64,000 nucleotides of DNA from Mariniblastus fucicola (GTDB lineage: Bacteria > Planctomycetota > Planctomycetia > Pirellulales > Pirellulaceae), in contig NZ_CP042912.1 in assembly GCF_008087665.1 (NCBI RefSeq), positions 6,076,001-6,140,000 on the forward strand. Reading direction: 5' to 3'. Each line of letters starts with the position of its first letter. The stretch's first letter is position 1. The notes below the pieces were generated by a model, which saw only the letters and a program-made list of their open reading frames with translations, was not told where the DNA came from and did not search any database. Positions 55,207 to 64,000 of this stretch are shown piece after piece. A program made the translations under genes and the position numbers.

Positions 55207-57522
55207 TCAGTCTAGAGTTTTTCGTCCAAGCGTTTCACGAAAGCCGAACTGGGTAAACCGACTGCGAATTTTGTCACGCGAAATCCACTCGTGGAGGCGA
55301 TTCATCAATTGCGAGTTACCCGTCTGTTTCGAGATCGCCCACGGTTGCCGTGCAGTTGCTCGCTCGGATTCGATCTCGACCAATTCTAGCAGAGATGCCC
55401 CTTTTTCGTCGGCAAGAACATTGGATCGATACACGATTGCCGCGTCGAGCCCTTCGGCCATTAGCTGACTGATTAACGTCGGTCCGACATCCACGATCAC
55501 GCTGGCTTTCTCGTAAATCTGCTCATAGAGATCTTCGTAGGGCGGATGAACCAGCAGCTCTCGGGTCAGCGCACCCAAAGCCGATTGCTGCGGATCGCAA
55601 ATTCCAAACCGCACATCTCCCGAGAGCAAATCTGAAGGAGACTTGATTTTTGATGCATACCCTTTTCGAACAACGATCACGATGTCGTTGGAGCTCACCA
55701 TCGTGTGAGGCTCGAAGTAGTTTTCGACTTTGTGCAGAAACGAGATATCGCACGCCAGGAAAGCGTCGGGAAACAGGTCTGGATCTTCGGTGCCTTCGAT
55801 CGAAGCCACCAGCTTTCCACAGCCTTGCCAACGCGGGTAAATGTTCACTCCTTCACGCGTAGCGAATTCTCGCACCGAATCTTCGAGCACGGGCGTGAAC
55901 ATGGAACCGCAGTACAGATGCACTTCGGGAACTTCCTCCCATCGATCACCCTGAACAAAGTTGAAACCGAATTGCTCGAACGCGTTCTTTGAATCCGTCG
56001 CGCCGGAGAGGAATCGGCAAAACTTGAGCGCCGGCGTGGGTTGAGAAGTCGTACTCAAAACGCCGATCGCAATTTTGCTTTTCAGCTCATTACTTTCGTC
56101 AGCGAAAGCAGCGATTCTCAGCACCGGCGAGTCGTCGACCTGATTCAACTGATTCACGGTCGTGTCCCAAATGATCGCCGCATCGAGGCTGCCAGTCGCC
56201 AGGGCTTGAGCCAGCGTCATGACATTTTCTGCGTCGGTTGTTTTGCGCGTCTCCAAATCGTCGAGCACGCCTTCACGCTGTGCAATTTTACGCACGATTT
56301 TCCCGACGGCGGCACGATCAGAAGCCAAACCGTACTTGATGTCGTCGGTGGAGATCAGCTTTTGCAACGAGCTCAAATCACGCGATTCGTCGGCTCGAAC
56401 TGCGATCACAGGACGCTGCTCAGCAACCGGAAAACGTTCGGCGATCACGCCATCGTCGTGAGCTTTCTCAAGCAAAACATCGTCGGCCGAAAGATACAGA
56501 TCAGCCGCGGCTTTGACGCCCGTTTCGAACTCTGTTTTGACTTGACCCGCCAGCTCGCCCGAACCGCCTGTTCGCACGATTTCGACGTTGCCGCCGAACT
56601 GACTGTTGTACTTTTCGATGGCTTTTTCGACTGGCTTGGCGACACCGGCTGCACAGTAAACCCGAACAGTTTGCGATGAAACACGATCGCTGCGTGCAGC
56701 TTCCGGACGAAGGTTCAAGGCCGCGACGCCGAGTGCCGCGACCGACAGAATCGAGCCGATCACGAATAACATCAAACGGGAAACCGATCCAGTTCGTGCA
56801 GCCGGTTTTGGAGCACCGACAATCGTGTCTGGCTTTTCGATCGCAGCAGCGGGTTCGGTCGTCTTGTCGTCTTTCACGTTCGTCGCTTTCCCCAAACTCA
56901 ACACTTCGTCGGCCAATGAATCGACAGCCGCATCATGGCTGGCAATCAGAACGGATCCACCATCGTCGGCGAATTCTCGCAACGCGCCGAAAACGATTTG
57001 GGCATTCTCATCGTCAAGGTTTCCTGTTGGCTCATCACAAATCAGCAGCGAAGGTTTGTGCGCGATCGAACGCGCCAACGCGACTCGTTGACGTTCGCCG
57101 TGACTCAGAGCGTTTGGCTTGTGCGACATCCGGTCTTCGAGCCCCAATCGTGTTAGCCAATGCCGGGCCACATCATCTTTGACTCCACGAGCCAACTTTA
57201 CGTTCTGCAAAACCGACAGGTAGGGAATCAGCTCGAGCGTCTGAAAAAGGTACCCCAGTTTTTGCGAACGAAACTTCACGCGGGCTGATGCTGACATGCC
57301 GTACAGGTTGATACCGTCAAGCATGACTTCGCCTTTCGACGGTGACCTCATGCCACCGCAAATCAGCAACAACGTGGTTTTCCCGCAGCCACTTTCGCCA
57401 CGAGCCGCGACGATTTTTGATTTCTGGATCTCGAAGCTCAAGTCTTCAAATGGAGTCACTTCGCCGTTGGCACTGCTGAACGAATGAGACAGGTTTTTGG
57501 CGATCAGCACAGAATCGGACAT
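55207..57522 (-). CDS. Fusion of LolD/MacB-type ATPase, membrane anchor and two ModA-like binding domains
   Basis: This 771-residue protein has an unusual order. Residues 1-215 are a MacB/LolD-type ATPase: Walker A GESGCGKTT (42-50), signature LSHGERQ (139-145, His replacing Gly), Walker B LLICDEP (159-165) and His196. A linker leads to one membrane helix at 249-270 (RLMLFVIGSILSVAALGVAA). Residues 285-525 are a ModA-like domain (VRVYCAAGVAKPVEKAIEKY; ADLYLSADDVLLEKA). Residues 530-771 are a second such domain (VHLYCGSMFTPVLEDSVREF; DIVIVVRKG). Both end in F-x-QFGF. The ATPase would be cytoplasmic and both binding domains periplasmic. The start codon shares one base with the FtsX-type permease stop. 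Confidence 0.9.
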   Translation of the reverse strand: MSDSVLIAKNLSHSFSSANGEVTPFEDLSFEIQKSKIVAARGESGCGKTTLLLICGGMRSPSKGEVMLDGINLYGMSASARVKFRSQKLGYLFQTLELIPYLSVLQNVKLARGVKDDVARHWLTRLGLEDRMSHKPNALSHGERQRVALARSIAHKPSLLICDEPTGNLDDENAQIVFGALREFADDGGSVLIASHDAAVDSLADEVLSLGKATNVKDDKTTEPAAAIEKPDTIVGAPKPAARTGSVSRLMLFVIGSILSVAALGVAALNLRPEAARSDRVSSQTVRVYCAAGVAKPVEKAIEKYNSQFGGNVEIVRTGGSGELAGQVKTEFETGVKAAADLYLSADDVLLEKAHDDGVIAERFPVAEQRPVIAVRADESRDLSSLQKLISTDDIKYGLASDRAAVGKIVRKIAQREGVLDDLETRKTTDAENVMTLAQALATGSLDAAIIWDTTVNQLNQVDDSPVLRIAAFADESNELKSKIAIGVLSTTSQPTPALKFCRFLSGATDSKNAFEQFGFNFVQGDRWEEVPEVHLYCGSMFTPVLEDSVREFATREGVNIYPRWQGCGKLVASIEGTEDPDLFPDAFLACDISFLHKVENYFEPHTMVSSNDIVIVVRKGYASKIKSPSDLLSGDVRFGICDPQQSALGALTRELLVHPPYEDLYEQIYEKASVIVDVGPTLISQLMAEGLDAAIVYRSNVLADEKGASLLELVEIESERATARQPWAISKQTGNSQLMNRLHEWISRDKIRSRFTQFGFRETLGRKTLD

Positions 57523-58700
57523 CAGTTTTCCTTTCCAATCAAATCAGCCGGATGTTGCGACGCCGACCAGAGAGCGGGAATCGCCGAGGCCATGACTGAC
57601 AACGCAATCGCAACCAGGCCGATCGTCAGCCCCGCATTCCAGTCAATCGCAAACTTCTTTCCCGTCGCTGCGAAAAGCTGTTTGCTCTGCCAGAGCGATC
57701 CGAGCGACCCAACACCGATGCCGATGATGCAGCCGAACACACCAAGGATCAGCGACCGCAGCACGAACAGTGTCGCGACTTTCATTTGGCCAAATCCAAC
57801 CGATTGAAGGACTCCGATTTCTGGCTGGCGTTGAATCGTGTTCAAAGTCGCCAATGCGATCATCGAACAGGCCAGGAACGTCCACATGAGATTCTTCAAC
57901 AGAGCCAAGTTCTGCTGACTTAAGGCGCGAACATTCAACCGGGCACTTGCCATTTGCTCGCGGCGAAGCAACGCTGCCTGGTCGGTGATTCGAGCAAACT
58001 CGTTGGTCAGCACGACATCCGATTGAAGGCCCGTTTCCTCGCATTTTTCCTGTGTGCATTCGATGGCTTCGATGCGACTGACTTGATCAGGCAACCCAAA
58101 CAATTCCTGAGCCGAATGCAGTTCCATGAAGACCGCCGAGTCTTGCCAGGTGCCGTTGCCACGATTCACGCGATCGACTGGAAACGACTTTCCAGAGATT
58201 GAAATCGTGGCGTTTTTGTTCTCGCGAGAAATCTTGAGCCGCATTGCAAGCGCCGATCCGATTTGGACTTTGCCTTTCGCGATCGCCTTCTGCATCGGCG
58301 CCTTCGGTCGACCGGGAACAGGGATGGATGCCGAGAGCCCGACGACTCGAGCTTCCACAGTTTCATTTTCTGATTGGCATTGAGCATTGCGCTCGAGCAT
58401 CGGAATCAGATGGTTCAACGAAGCTCGAAACTCGACCAGTTGATCCACGACCGCGTAGGGCATCGTCTCTTCGTTGATGCCGCCTTGCTGATGGTAAGCG
58501 AACTGATCGACGTCTGCCGGAAGGATCACGATGTTTGATCCGATGTCGCGAACGTTGCGGCCGATTTCTTTTTCAAAGCCTTTGCTGTTGACGACAAAGA
58601 ACGTGATCGTGCCCGTGATGACCGCGACCAGCAACACGGTCAGCAGACTCGAGTTCTTTCGGTGAAAGATCTCCTGAATTGTCAGCGTAAATGGATTCAC
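57522..58700 (-). CDS. FtsX/MacB-type ABC transporter permease
   Basis: The 392-residue protein has an N-terminal membrane helix at about 18-37 (LLTVLLVAVITGTITFFVVN), a periplasmic domain of about 230 residues and three C-terminal helices (LMWTFLACSMIALATLN; VLRSLILGVFGCIIGIGVGS; IGLVAIALSVMASAIPALWS), the topology of FtsX/MacB. QRQPEIGVLQSVGFGQMKVA is the coupling-helix region. It should pair with the LolD-like ATPase of the next gene. Stop and start codons overlap as TGATG, so synthesis is coupled. MacB-type permeases transmit force across the membrane rather than simply importing ligand. Confidence 0.9.
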   Translation of the reverse strand: MNPFTLTIQEIFHRKNSSLLTVLLVAVITGTITFFVVNSKGFEKEIGRNVRDIGSNIVILPADVDQFAYHQQGGINEETMPYAVVDQLVEFRASLNHLIPMLERNAQCQSENETVEARVVGLSASIPVPGRPKAPMQKAIAKGKVQIGSALAMRLKISRENKNATISISGKSFPVDRVNRGNGTWQDSAVFMELHSAQELFGLPDQVSRIEAIECTQEKCEETGLQSDVVLTNEFARITDQAALLRREQMASARLNVRALSQQNLALLKNLMWTFLACSMIALATLNTIQRQPEIGVLQSVGFGQMKVATLFVLRSLILGVFGCIIGIGVGSLGSLWQSKQLFAATGKKFAIDWNAGLTIGLVAIALSVMASAIPALWSASQHPADLIGKEN

Positions 58701-58800
58701 GATTTCACAAATTGTTTCTTGAATTGGCGGTTGTTTGATCTGAGGACTGAATTCCGAGGCAAGCTCACGAAAGCACGGAGGTATGGCATCGACTGATTAA

Positions 58801-60153
58801 TTATCCATCGCGGCGCATCCGAACCACGACGACGACTAGAGCTACCAACGCCAGTCCGCCGAACAAAAACCATGGCATTTCCGAGGATGATTCGGTTGTA
58901 TCGACTTCCGAATCGGAATCGTCGATCGGTGAATCGGCGACTGGTTTTGCTGCAGCGTGATCGGCATCGGTCGTGGTTTCTGATACGTCTGCGTCTACGT
59001 TTACTTCAGGTTCAACGTCCGAATCCGCTTCAGGTTCCGGTTCGTCCAGATTGTGGATCATCAATCCGGCTCCCAGATCAATCAAACCGCTTTCGGAAAC
59101 GCTGCCGCTGTTCTTTTGCAAAATTTGAGCAACTTCGGCCATCACGAACGCTGACCGAGGATCAAAATCGAGGCCTTCTTCCGTTCGACGTTCAAGTTCA
59201 ATCGGCCAATCGTGAAGCATTTGGTCGCCGTAGAGCCACTCACGATCCAGTTCGCACTCGCAATCGCTACCGCAAATCGAAGCCAACGAAACCAGCTTCT
59301 GTTTTTCGATTTGGTCGTGAGGAATCAGATCACCCAATCGTCTGGCCTGACCGAACATGATCGCGACGGCAGGGAAAGTTCCATCGGCGTCCGGATCGAT
59401 CCCGATTGACTTTAGCGTCAGAATTTCGGCGGCATCATCAAAGTCAACTTCGACGACAGAAGGACCATTGTCCGAAGCCTTATCCATCATCCACATCTGC
59501 TTTTCAGTCTGCTCAATCGCGGCGGTGATTGTTTCCTTGGCGGCTTCGTTTTTCGAGACATCGTTGCCTCGAATGAGCATGAACACGCAAAGCGATTCCG
59601 AAAGTTGGTGCAGCAGTTTTTTTCGAACAGGAGAATGAACCAGACGATCAACCCGTTGTTCAAATGGCTCGCCTCCGTCGGCGACAGGAATGACGTGGCC
59701 TTGCGAGTTGGTCAAAAACATTTTTGGCGTCGAATCTAAATCGGGATCGCCGCCCACCAAGCGGATGGCTTCCGCTGAATCACTTTCGTGCCACGCGTAG
59801 CCCAGATTCGTGGTTGGCAATTTGGCTTTCAACACCGTATTCCAATTCTGGAAATCCACATCAGAAACGCCGTCGGGCTTGACCAAATCCAGTTGCCAGG
59901 TTTTGCCGTGCACGTTGACAAAAGCAACGTCGCGGACGCTGTACTTGCATCGCGGTGCTGGTTGATTGTTTGATGCTGATGATTCGCCAACGCCTATGCA
60001 GACGAACAGCAGAACGCAAGCCATCATGCCAAAACGGTGCACGAGGTACGGACTCACGCGACGGCCTTTCGCGATTGTACGCTTGCCGGTTCTGCCCAGA
60101 CGGATCATCTGCTCTCTGAGGATGTTGCGCCGAATCAACTTTCGCTCACTCAT
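58801..60153 (-). CDS. Exported membrane-anchored protein of unknown function
   Basis: The ATG at 60153 (MSERKLIRRNILREQMIRLG) overlaps the end of the PQQ gene by 8 bases; the frame opens earlier at 60234. A basic start and a hydrophobic stretch (MMACVLLFVCIGVG) act as a signal or anchor. The body of about 320 residues holds a Cys-rich ICGSDCECELD motif and no recognised domain. An acidic linker of Asp, Glu and Ser near the end precedes a C-terminal membrane helix (FLFGGLALVALVVVVV) and a RMRRDG tail, so the body faces the periplasm. It lies 100 bases ahead of the FtsX-type permease gene and is probably in the same operon. Confidence 0.75.
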   Translation of the reverse strand: MSERKLIRRNILREQMIRLGRTGKRTIAKGRRVSPYLVHRFGMMACVLLFVCIGVGESSASNNQPAPRCKYSVRDVAFVNVHGKTWQLDLVKPDGVSDVDFQNWNTVLKAKLPTTNLGYAWHESDSAEAIRLVGGDPDLDSTPKMFLTNSQGHVIPVADGGEPFEQRVDRLVHSPVRKKLLHQLSESLCVFMLIRGNDVSKNEAAKETITAAIEQTEKQMWMMDKASDNGPSVVEVDFDDAAEILTLKSIGIDPDADGTFPAVAIMFGQARRLGDLIPHDQIEKQKLVSLASICGSDCECELDREWLYGDQMLHDWPIELERRTEEGLDFDPRSAFVMAEVAQILQKNSGSVSESGLIDLGAGLMIHNLDEPEPEADSDVEPEVNVDADVSETTTDADHAAAKPVADSPIDDSDSEVDTTESSSEMPWFLFGGLALVALVVVVVRMRRDG

Positions 60154-63100
60154 CGTCAGGTAGATCCTCGTCCACGTTTCGCGGCAAAAATCCAAGTGAA
60201 GTTTCCAGCCACGATCCACACGAACAGCCGCCACCGCCTTCGGCCGAAATCAACATGCCTTGAGCCGGAATGACGCTCAACCAACAGTCGGTTCGAATCC
60301 GCTTGAAACGATTGACCTTCTGCGTTCTCGCGTCCCACCATGTCGTCTCGCCAAGCCGCGTGAAAATTCCATTGGAACTTGCAGTGTAACTCGAACAACC
60401 GTGCCCGCCAGGAAATCCGCGGTGCATCGTTTCGCCGTCAGCCAATTGCAAAACCTCAGGACGAAGGTAGATCAAGTCGCCCTGAATCGCCGGGCGAGAA
60501 ATATGTTTCCCGTGATGCGTGGCCTCCCAATCGATTTCCGTCGACCAACGATTCTCTCCGGTGGAAGGATCGAAAGCCTGAGCCGTGAAGATCTTCTTCG
60601 TTGCCTCCGACGCGACCAACACCAACGCCCGAATGTCTTTCTTGCCACCGCCGGCAAGGTACAGACTCGACAGGTGGCCTGCGAACGGATCCAGCTGGTA
60701 ACGCCACAGTTCTGCACCTGAATCGGCGTCCAGGCAAACGATGTCGTGGTCCTGTTTTCCGTCGAGCGAAAGCCTTCGCTTCTTTCCATCCAGATGAGCC
60801 TGAGTTTTGCTTTCGATGAAGTAAATCCGGTCATCCATGATTGTGATTGTCGGATGAATCACCAATCCATCGTGTTCCCAATCCAGCTTTCCAGTTTCGG
60901 CATTCATGGAAAACAGCTTGTCGCCGGCGACCACATGCGTGTCGTTTCCTCCGGTCGAATCGAACCACATCGATGCGCCCCACCAACGCGTGTAGACGGC
61001 GGAAGCTTTCACCACGCTGCCGATCAGAGACGTCTTGTGACGAGCGATGTAGCCCCAATGGTTTTGCTCTTTGTCGGTTGCAGGAATGTCAAACTGCCGA
61101 TCGATTTCGCCAGACTTTCCGTCGACAAACCAGGCTTGATGTTCCGCCGCAACGAAAACGCCGTCGTCATCCGCACACCAGTTGGAACAATCGTGCGGAA
61201 CGTTCCATCGCATCACAGTCGGCGATTCCACGCTCCACAAAACGGCACCGCTGTAGTTGTCCAGCGCGATCATCCGCTGTTGGCCCTGAAGAAAGATTCT
61301 CCCTCCGGCCGCAAGCGGCGATGGCTTTCGGTTCTGGCGATCGGTTTGGTAACGAGGCCCTGGCCGGCCGATCCACTGAGTCCTGAGTTGGTTGCGATCT
61401 GAAATTCCCGACAGAGCTTCACCGCCGTAAGCACTGTTGTCAGCACTTCCGTACATGTGGCTCCACGTTCCCGATCCCTTCAAGCCGCCGCGTTGCCAGA
61501 CCACGGATTCGCCGTCATGCAACAGTCCGCCTTGAGGTCGAACCAAACGACGAACTTCGCTGTTGGTTTTCGCGGCAACGACCGTCGACGCAAACGCAGA
61601 AGGCAAGTCATCCAAAGATCGGTTGACGACGCAAAATTTCGGACCGTAAACGACCTCCGCGTCCTGCGACCATTCGTCTTTCAGCTTCGTCGCCTTGTCT
61701 TCATCAGGCTCAACAAGGACGACCAGAAAGTCCGACTGTTTCGCGATATCCTTCGCCTTTTGCTGCTGATCGGCACCGACGACCAACACCATTCCACGCG
61801 TGTTTGGACCTTTCTCGATCAGTTCACTGACAAAAGCGTTCGGAGTCGCCATTGGCAGTGTTTCCGTCCAATCGAAATGCGTATCGATCAGAAACGATTC
61901 CGTCTTTTCAGCCGCGTCATCCGCGCTTTGAGATATTTGAAACTGAAGTTGGCGTTTGTGCGGCAAATCCTTGATAATGACCCGATGGTTCGTCGTCTGG
62001 TCATCGTTTTTGATCCGACGCACACCGGATTCCATGATCACGTCAACGACAGAAGGCCCATTTTCGTGCGTTCCAAAGTTGACTTCGATTTCTCCTGGGC
62101 GGACGAACTTCGTATACGGTCCCCAGGCAAGAAAGTTCTGCGGCAACTCATCAACAGGCTTCGTCGCTGTCTTTGTTTTCTTGCTCGCGCCCAACGTTAC
62201 TCCGAATTCGTTCGCCGAGGCCTCAAACAACCTCGTCACATCGGAAGCCGAAATGGCTTTGCCGTAAACGCGAACTTCCTGGAGCGCGCCCTGCAATGGA
62301 AAATCTTCGTCGGAATCGCGATAGCTGCCAACGGTAAAGAAACAGCTGTCGGAATAGCTGATCGGGCCTTGCTCCGAATTCGTCGATCCGGCCAACGAAC
62401 CGTTAACGTAGATTCGAGTTTCGTTCCCGTTGTACGTGCCGACGACATGGTTCCAACTGCGAGACTCGAACGCGTTGTTGGAAGTCAAATAAGTCATTCC
62501 GCTGCCGCCACCCGCAACCGCCATGTAAAACTGGTCGTTTTTGTAGCCCAACGTCCAACCATGTTCCGTGTTGCCGTCATCCTGAAAACATCCGATCACA
62601 CTGCCCCACTGTTGCGGAACGTCGACTCGAACCCAGGCTTCCACGGTGATCGCATCGCGTGGAAGTGATTCCGTGTTTTCAATTTTGTGAGGAAAGTAGC
62701 CACCGGACATGGCGACGCCTTCAAGCTTTTCTGAATCGTTGATTCGAATCGCGGTTCCAGTTCCTTTGAGCGTCAGGTCGACGCCGGACGCATGATCTTT
62801 AACGACAGCGCCTTGCAGATTTCGATCCTCAACCGCGGCGCCGTCTTTCGTCATGCCAGCCCGATGAAACACCCAGCGGTGAAGCAAATTTTTCTTGCGA
62901 ACCTTGGGAACCGGCGGCGATTTCCAGGCTTTGTTTTCTGTATTGGAACTATCTTTTTCGCTCGCGATTTCCAGCTTTGAGTTCACCAACTCGAAAGCGT
63001 GAATGTGGCCCTGATCCGTGGAAACCATCAGATGATTTTTCGCGAATGACAGGCCGAAAGCTCGACCAACGACTTCCGCCGACCACAGCACCGAGCCATC

Positions 63101-64000
63101 AAACGCGTTGACGCCGGTGACATGACGATCGCCACCAACGATGATCGCGTTGCCGACTTTGATCAGCTCCAATGGCTCATCAACTTCACAGCTCCAACGC
63201 AGTTCATTCGTGTCCCGACTGGCAGCAAACAGCTTCTGCCCATCAATCACAAAGAAATCGCTGCCCGAAATTGCGATCGCCCGTCCGCGAGGGAATGAGG
63301 CCACTCTTTCTTTCCCCTGGAACACTGCCATTTGGCCAGCGCGAGATGGCTTGCCGCCTTCGGCCCGGACAACGTCACCTTCATCGGTCACGACCGCCGT
63401 CACGCCGCCGCCACCCGGCAAGCTGCCTTTTTTTGCACCTGTGGAACGATCGAAAAGCAATGGAGCAATTCGGCCTTGAGGGACAATCAAGCGATCATCC
63501 GCGATCAGCAGGTTGCCTTCCAACGTCGCGTCTTCATGTCGCGTCACGTAAGTCGATTTTGATTCGTCGTCTTTTCCGGTTTCGACATTGATCGCACAGA
63601 GATACGATTCCCGCCATGGCAGCATCGATGCTCCGAAGTACGCGATATTGTCACGCACAATCACACCCGTGCGGATCGGGTAGTAACTGATCAAACGATC
63701 GTTGTTGATCAGCATCAGTTGCTCGGCACCCTGATCGATTGAAGGGCTGAATTTCCAGATTTGCTTGCCGTTTGATTTGTTCAGGCAGTATGCGAACCCA
63801 TCGTCGCACCCAAAAAGCACTTTGTCGCCATCGATCGTCGGAGCCAATCGCACGGGTCCGCCGGCATTGAATTGCCAAATCAGTTTTCCAGTCTGCAAGT
63901 CGACTGCTTTGACGAAGTCCTGGCTGGAAGATCCAAAGACAGCGATCTTGCCGTCGCTCACCGGATAGAAACAGGCATCGTACTGCCGCATCGCAGGCAG
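60146..64000 (-). CDS. Large PQQ-propeller/LamG/Rossmann-domain protein (N-terminus outside window)
   Basis: The frame is open at base 64000, so the start and any signal peptide lie beyond the window; the visible part has 1284 residues, ending LPRNVDEDLPDDE. Two PQQ-like beta-propeller regions flank the middle: residues 1-340 (VDLQTGKLIWQFNAG; NVETGKDDESK) and about 820 to the end (ALDNYSGAVLWSVESP; CLDADSGAELWRYQ). A LamG domain sits near 435-590 (RDAITVEAWVRVD). A Rossmann-type segment lies near 705-815 (RGMVLVVGADQQQKAKDIAK). This combination recurs in planctomycete outer proteins. The Cys-rich tail (GGGGCSCGSW) is notable. It is the first visible gene of the transport run. Confidence 0.85.
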   Translation of the reverse strand: MPAMRQYDACFYPVSDGKIAVFGSSSQDFVKAVDLQTGKLIWQFNAGGPVRLAPTIDGDKVLFGCDDGFAYCLNKSNGKQIWKFSPSIDQGAEQLMLINNDRLISYYPIRTGVIVRDNIAYFGASMLPWRESYLCAINVETGKDDESKSTYVTRHEDATLEGNLLIADDRLIVPQGRIAPLLFDRSTGAKKGSLPGGGGVTAVVTDEGDVVRAEGGKPSRAGQMAVFQGKERVASFPRGRAIAISGSDFFVIDGQKLFAASRDTNELRWSCEVDEPLELIKVGNAIIVGGDRHVTGVNAFDGSVLWSAEVVGRAFGLSFAKNHLMVSTDQGHIHAFELVNSKLEIASEKDSSNTENKAWKSPPVPKVRKKNLLHRWVFHRAGMTKDGAAVEDRNLQGAVVKDHASGVDLTLKGTGTAIRINDSEKLEGVAMSGGYFPHKIENTESLPRDAITVEAWVRVDVPQQWGSVIGCFQDDGNTEHGWTLGYKNDQFYMAVAGGGSGMTYLTSNNAFESRSWNHVVGTYNGNETRIYVNGSLAGSTNSEQGPISYSDSCFFTVGSYRDSDEDFPLQGALQEVRVYGKAISASDVTRLFEASANEFGVTLGASKKTKTATKPVDELPQNFLAWGPYTKFVRPGEIEVNFGTHENGPSVVDVIMESGVRRIKNDDQTTNHRVIIKDLPHKRQLQFQISQSADDAAEKTESFLIDTHFDWTETLPMATPNAFVSELIEKGPNTRGMVLVVGADQQQKAKDIAKQSDFLVVLVEPDEDKATKLKDEWSQDAEVVYGPKFCVVNRSLDDLPSAFASTVVAAKTNSEVRRLVRPQGGLLHDGESVVWQRGGLKGSGTWSHMYGSADNSAYGGEALSGISDRNQLRTQWIGRPGPRYQTDRQNRKPSPLAAGGRIFLQGQQRMIALDNYSGAVLWSVESPTVMRWNVPHDCSNWCADDDGVFVAAEHQAWFVDGKSGEIDRQFDIPATDKEQNHWGYIARHKTSLIGSVVKASAVYTRWWGASMWFDSTGGNDTHVVAGDKLFSMNAETGKLDWEHDGLVIHPTITIMDDRIYFIESKTQAHLDGKKRRLSLDGKQDHDIVCLDADSGAELWRYQLDPFAGHLSSLYLAGGGKKDIRALVLVASEATKKIFTAQAFDPSTGENRWSTEIDWEATHHGKHISRPAIQGDLIYLRPEVLQLADGETMHRGFPGGHGCSSYTASSNGIFTRLGETTWWDARTQKVNRFKRIRTDCWLSVIPAQGMLISAEGGGGCSCGSWLETSLGFLPRNVDEDLPDDE

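Noticed and set aside
60290-60300. GGTTCGAATCC, like a tRNA T-loop
   Set aside because: It lies within the PQQ gene and has no surrounding cloverleaf; no tRNA was found anywhere in the window.
61457-62668. Plus-strand frame of 403 codons
   Set aside because: Antisense to the PQQ/LamG gene, which has clear domains.
1-64000. CRISPR arrays, prophage, replication origin
   Set aside because: No regularly spaced direct repeats, phage structural genes or DnaA-box clusters were noticed on reading.

Overview
The window looks like chromosomal DNA of a planctomycete, most likely from the Pirellulaceae; this is inferred from gene content, not from a marker gene. The pointers are many secreted glycan-active enzymes, a Tat-exported Gfo/Idh/MocA oxidoreductase, FAD-dependent oxidoreductases with a golvesin-like tail, a Ser/Thr kinase with DWG in place of DFG, LamG and PQQ-propeller secreted proteins, and moderate GC. 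Both ends cut genes: a beta-helix protein at base 1 and a PQQ-propeller protein at base 64000, both on the minus strand. I found no rRNA, tRNA or CRISPR array.

Layout. 1-9.75 kb: glycan-degradation island (beta-helix protein, GH29 fucosidase, GH172-type enzyme, FAD oxidoreductase, Gfo/Idh/MocA enzyme) containing two adjacent decayed genes, a sulfatase and a second copy of the FAD oxidoreductase. 10.3-15.5 kb: heavy-metal RND efflux operon. 15.7-20.9 kb: membrane proteins (BON-MscS channel, degenerate PAP2-like protein, YetF/DUF421) and a tiny Cys/Lys-rich protein. 21.2-24.6 kb: a large Ser/Thr kinase with a helical repeat tail. 24.7-28.4 kb: CysM divergent from an exported methyltransferase, an APC permease and an OsmC protein. 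28.6-33.0 kb: a probable uronate-catabolism cluster. 33.1-39.3 kb and 41.0-45.4 kb: two sigma-54 two-component systems, each divergent from a Na+/H+ antiporter region and each with a candidate -24/-12 promoter facing it; an IS701-family element (39421-40952) lies between them. 45.4-47.2 kb: small proteins and a PAS-AraC regulator. 47.3-52.8 kb: two large secreted proteins.

52.8-64.0 kb is one long minus-strand run and the most unusual part. A PQQ/LamG protein and a membrane-anchored protein of unknown function are followed by an FtsX/MacB-type permease, a protein fusing a LolD/MacB-type ATPase to a membrane anchor and two tandem ModA-like binding domains, a ModB-like permease, a ModC-like ATPase and a ThiF/MoeB-fold protein that has lost key adenylation residues. 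Start and stop codons touch or overlap through much of this run. It reads as a hybrid molybdate/tungstate-type and MacB-type transport system, and I rate it the best candidate for a previously undescribed system.
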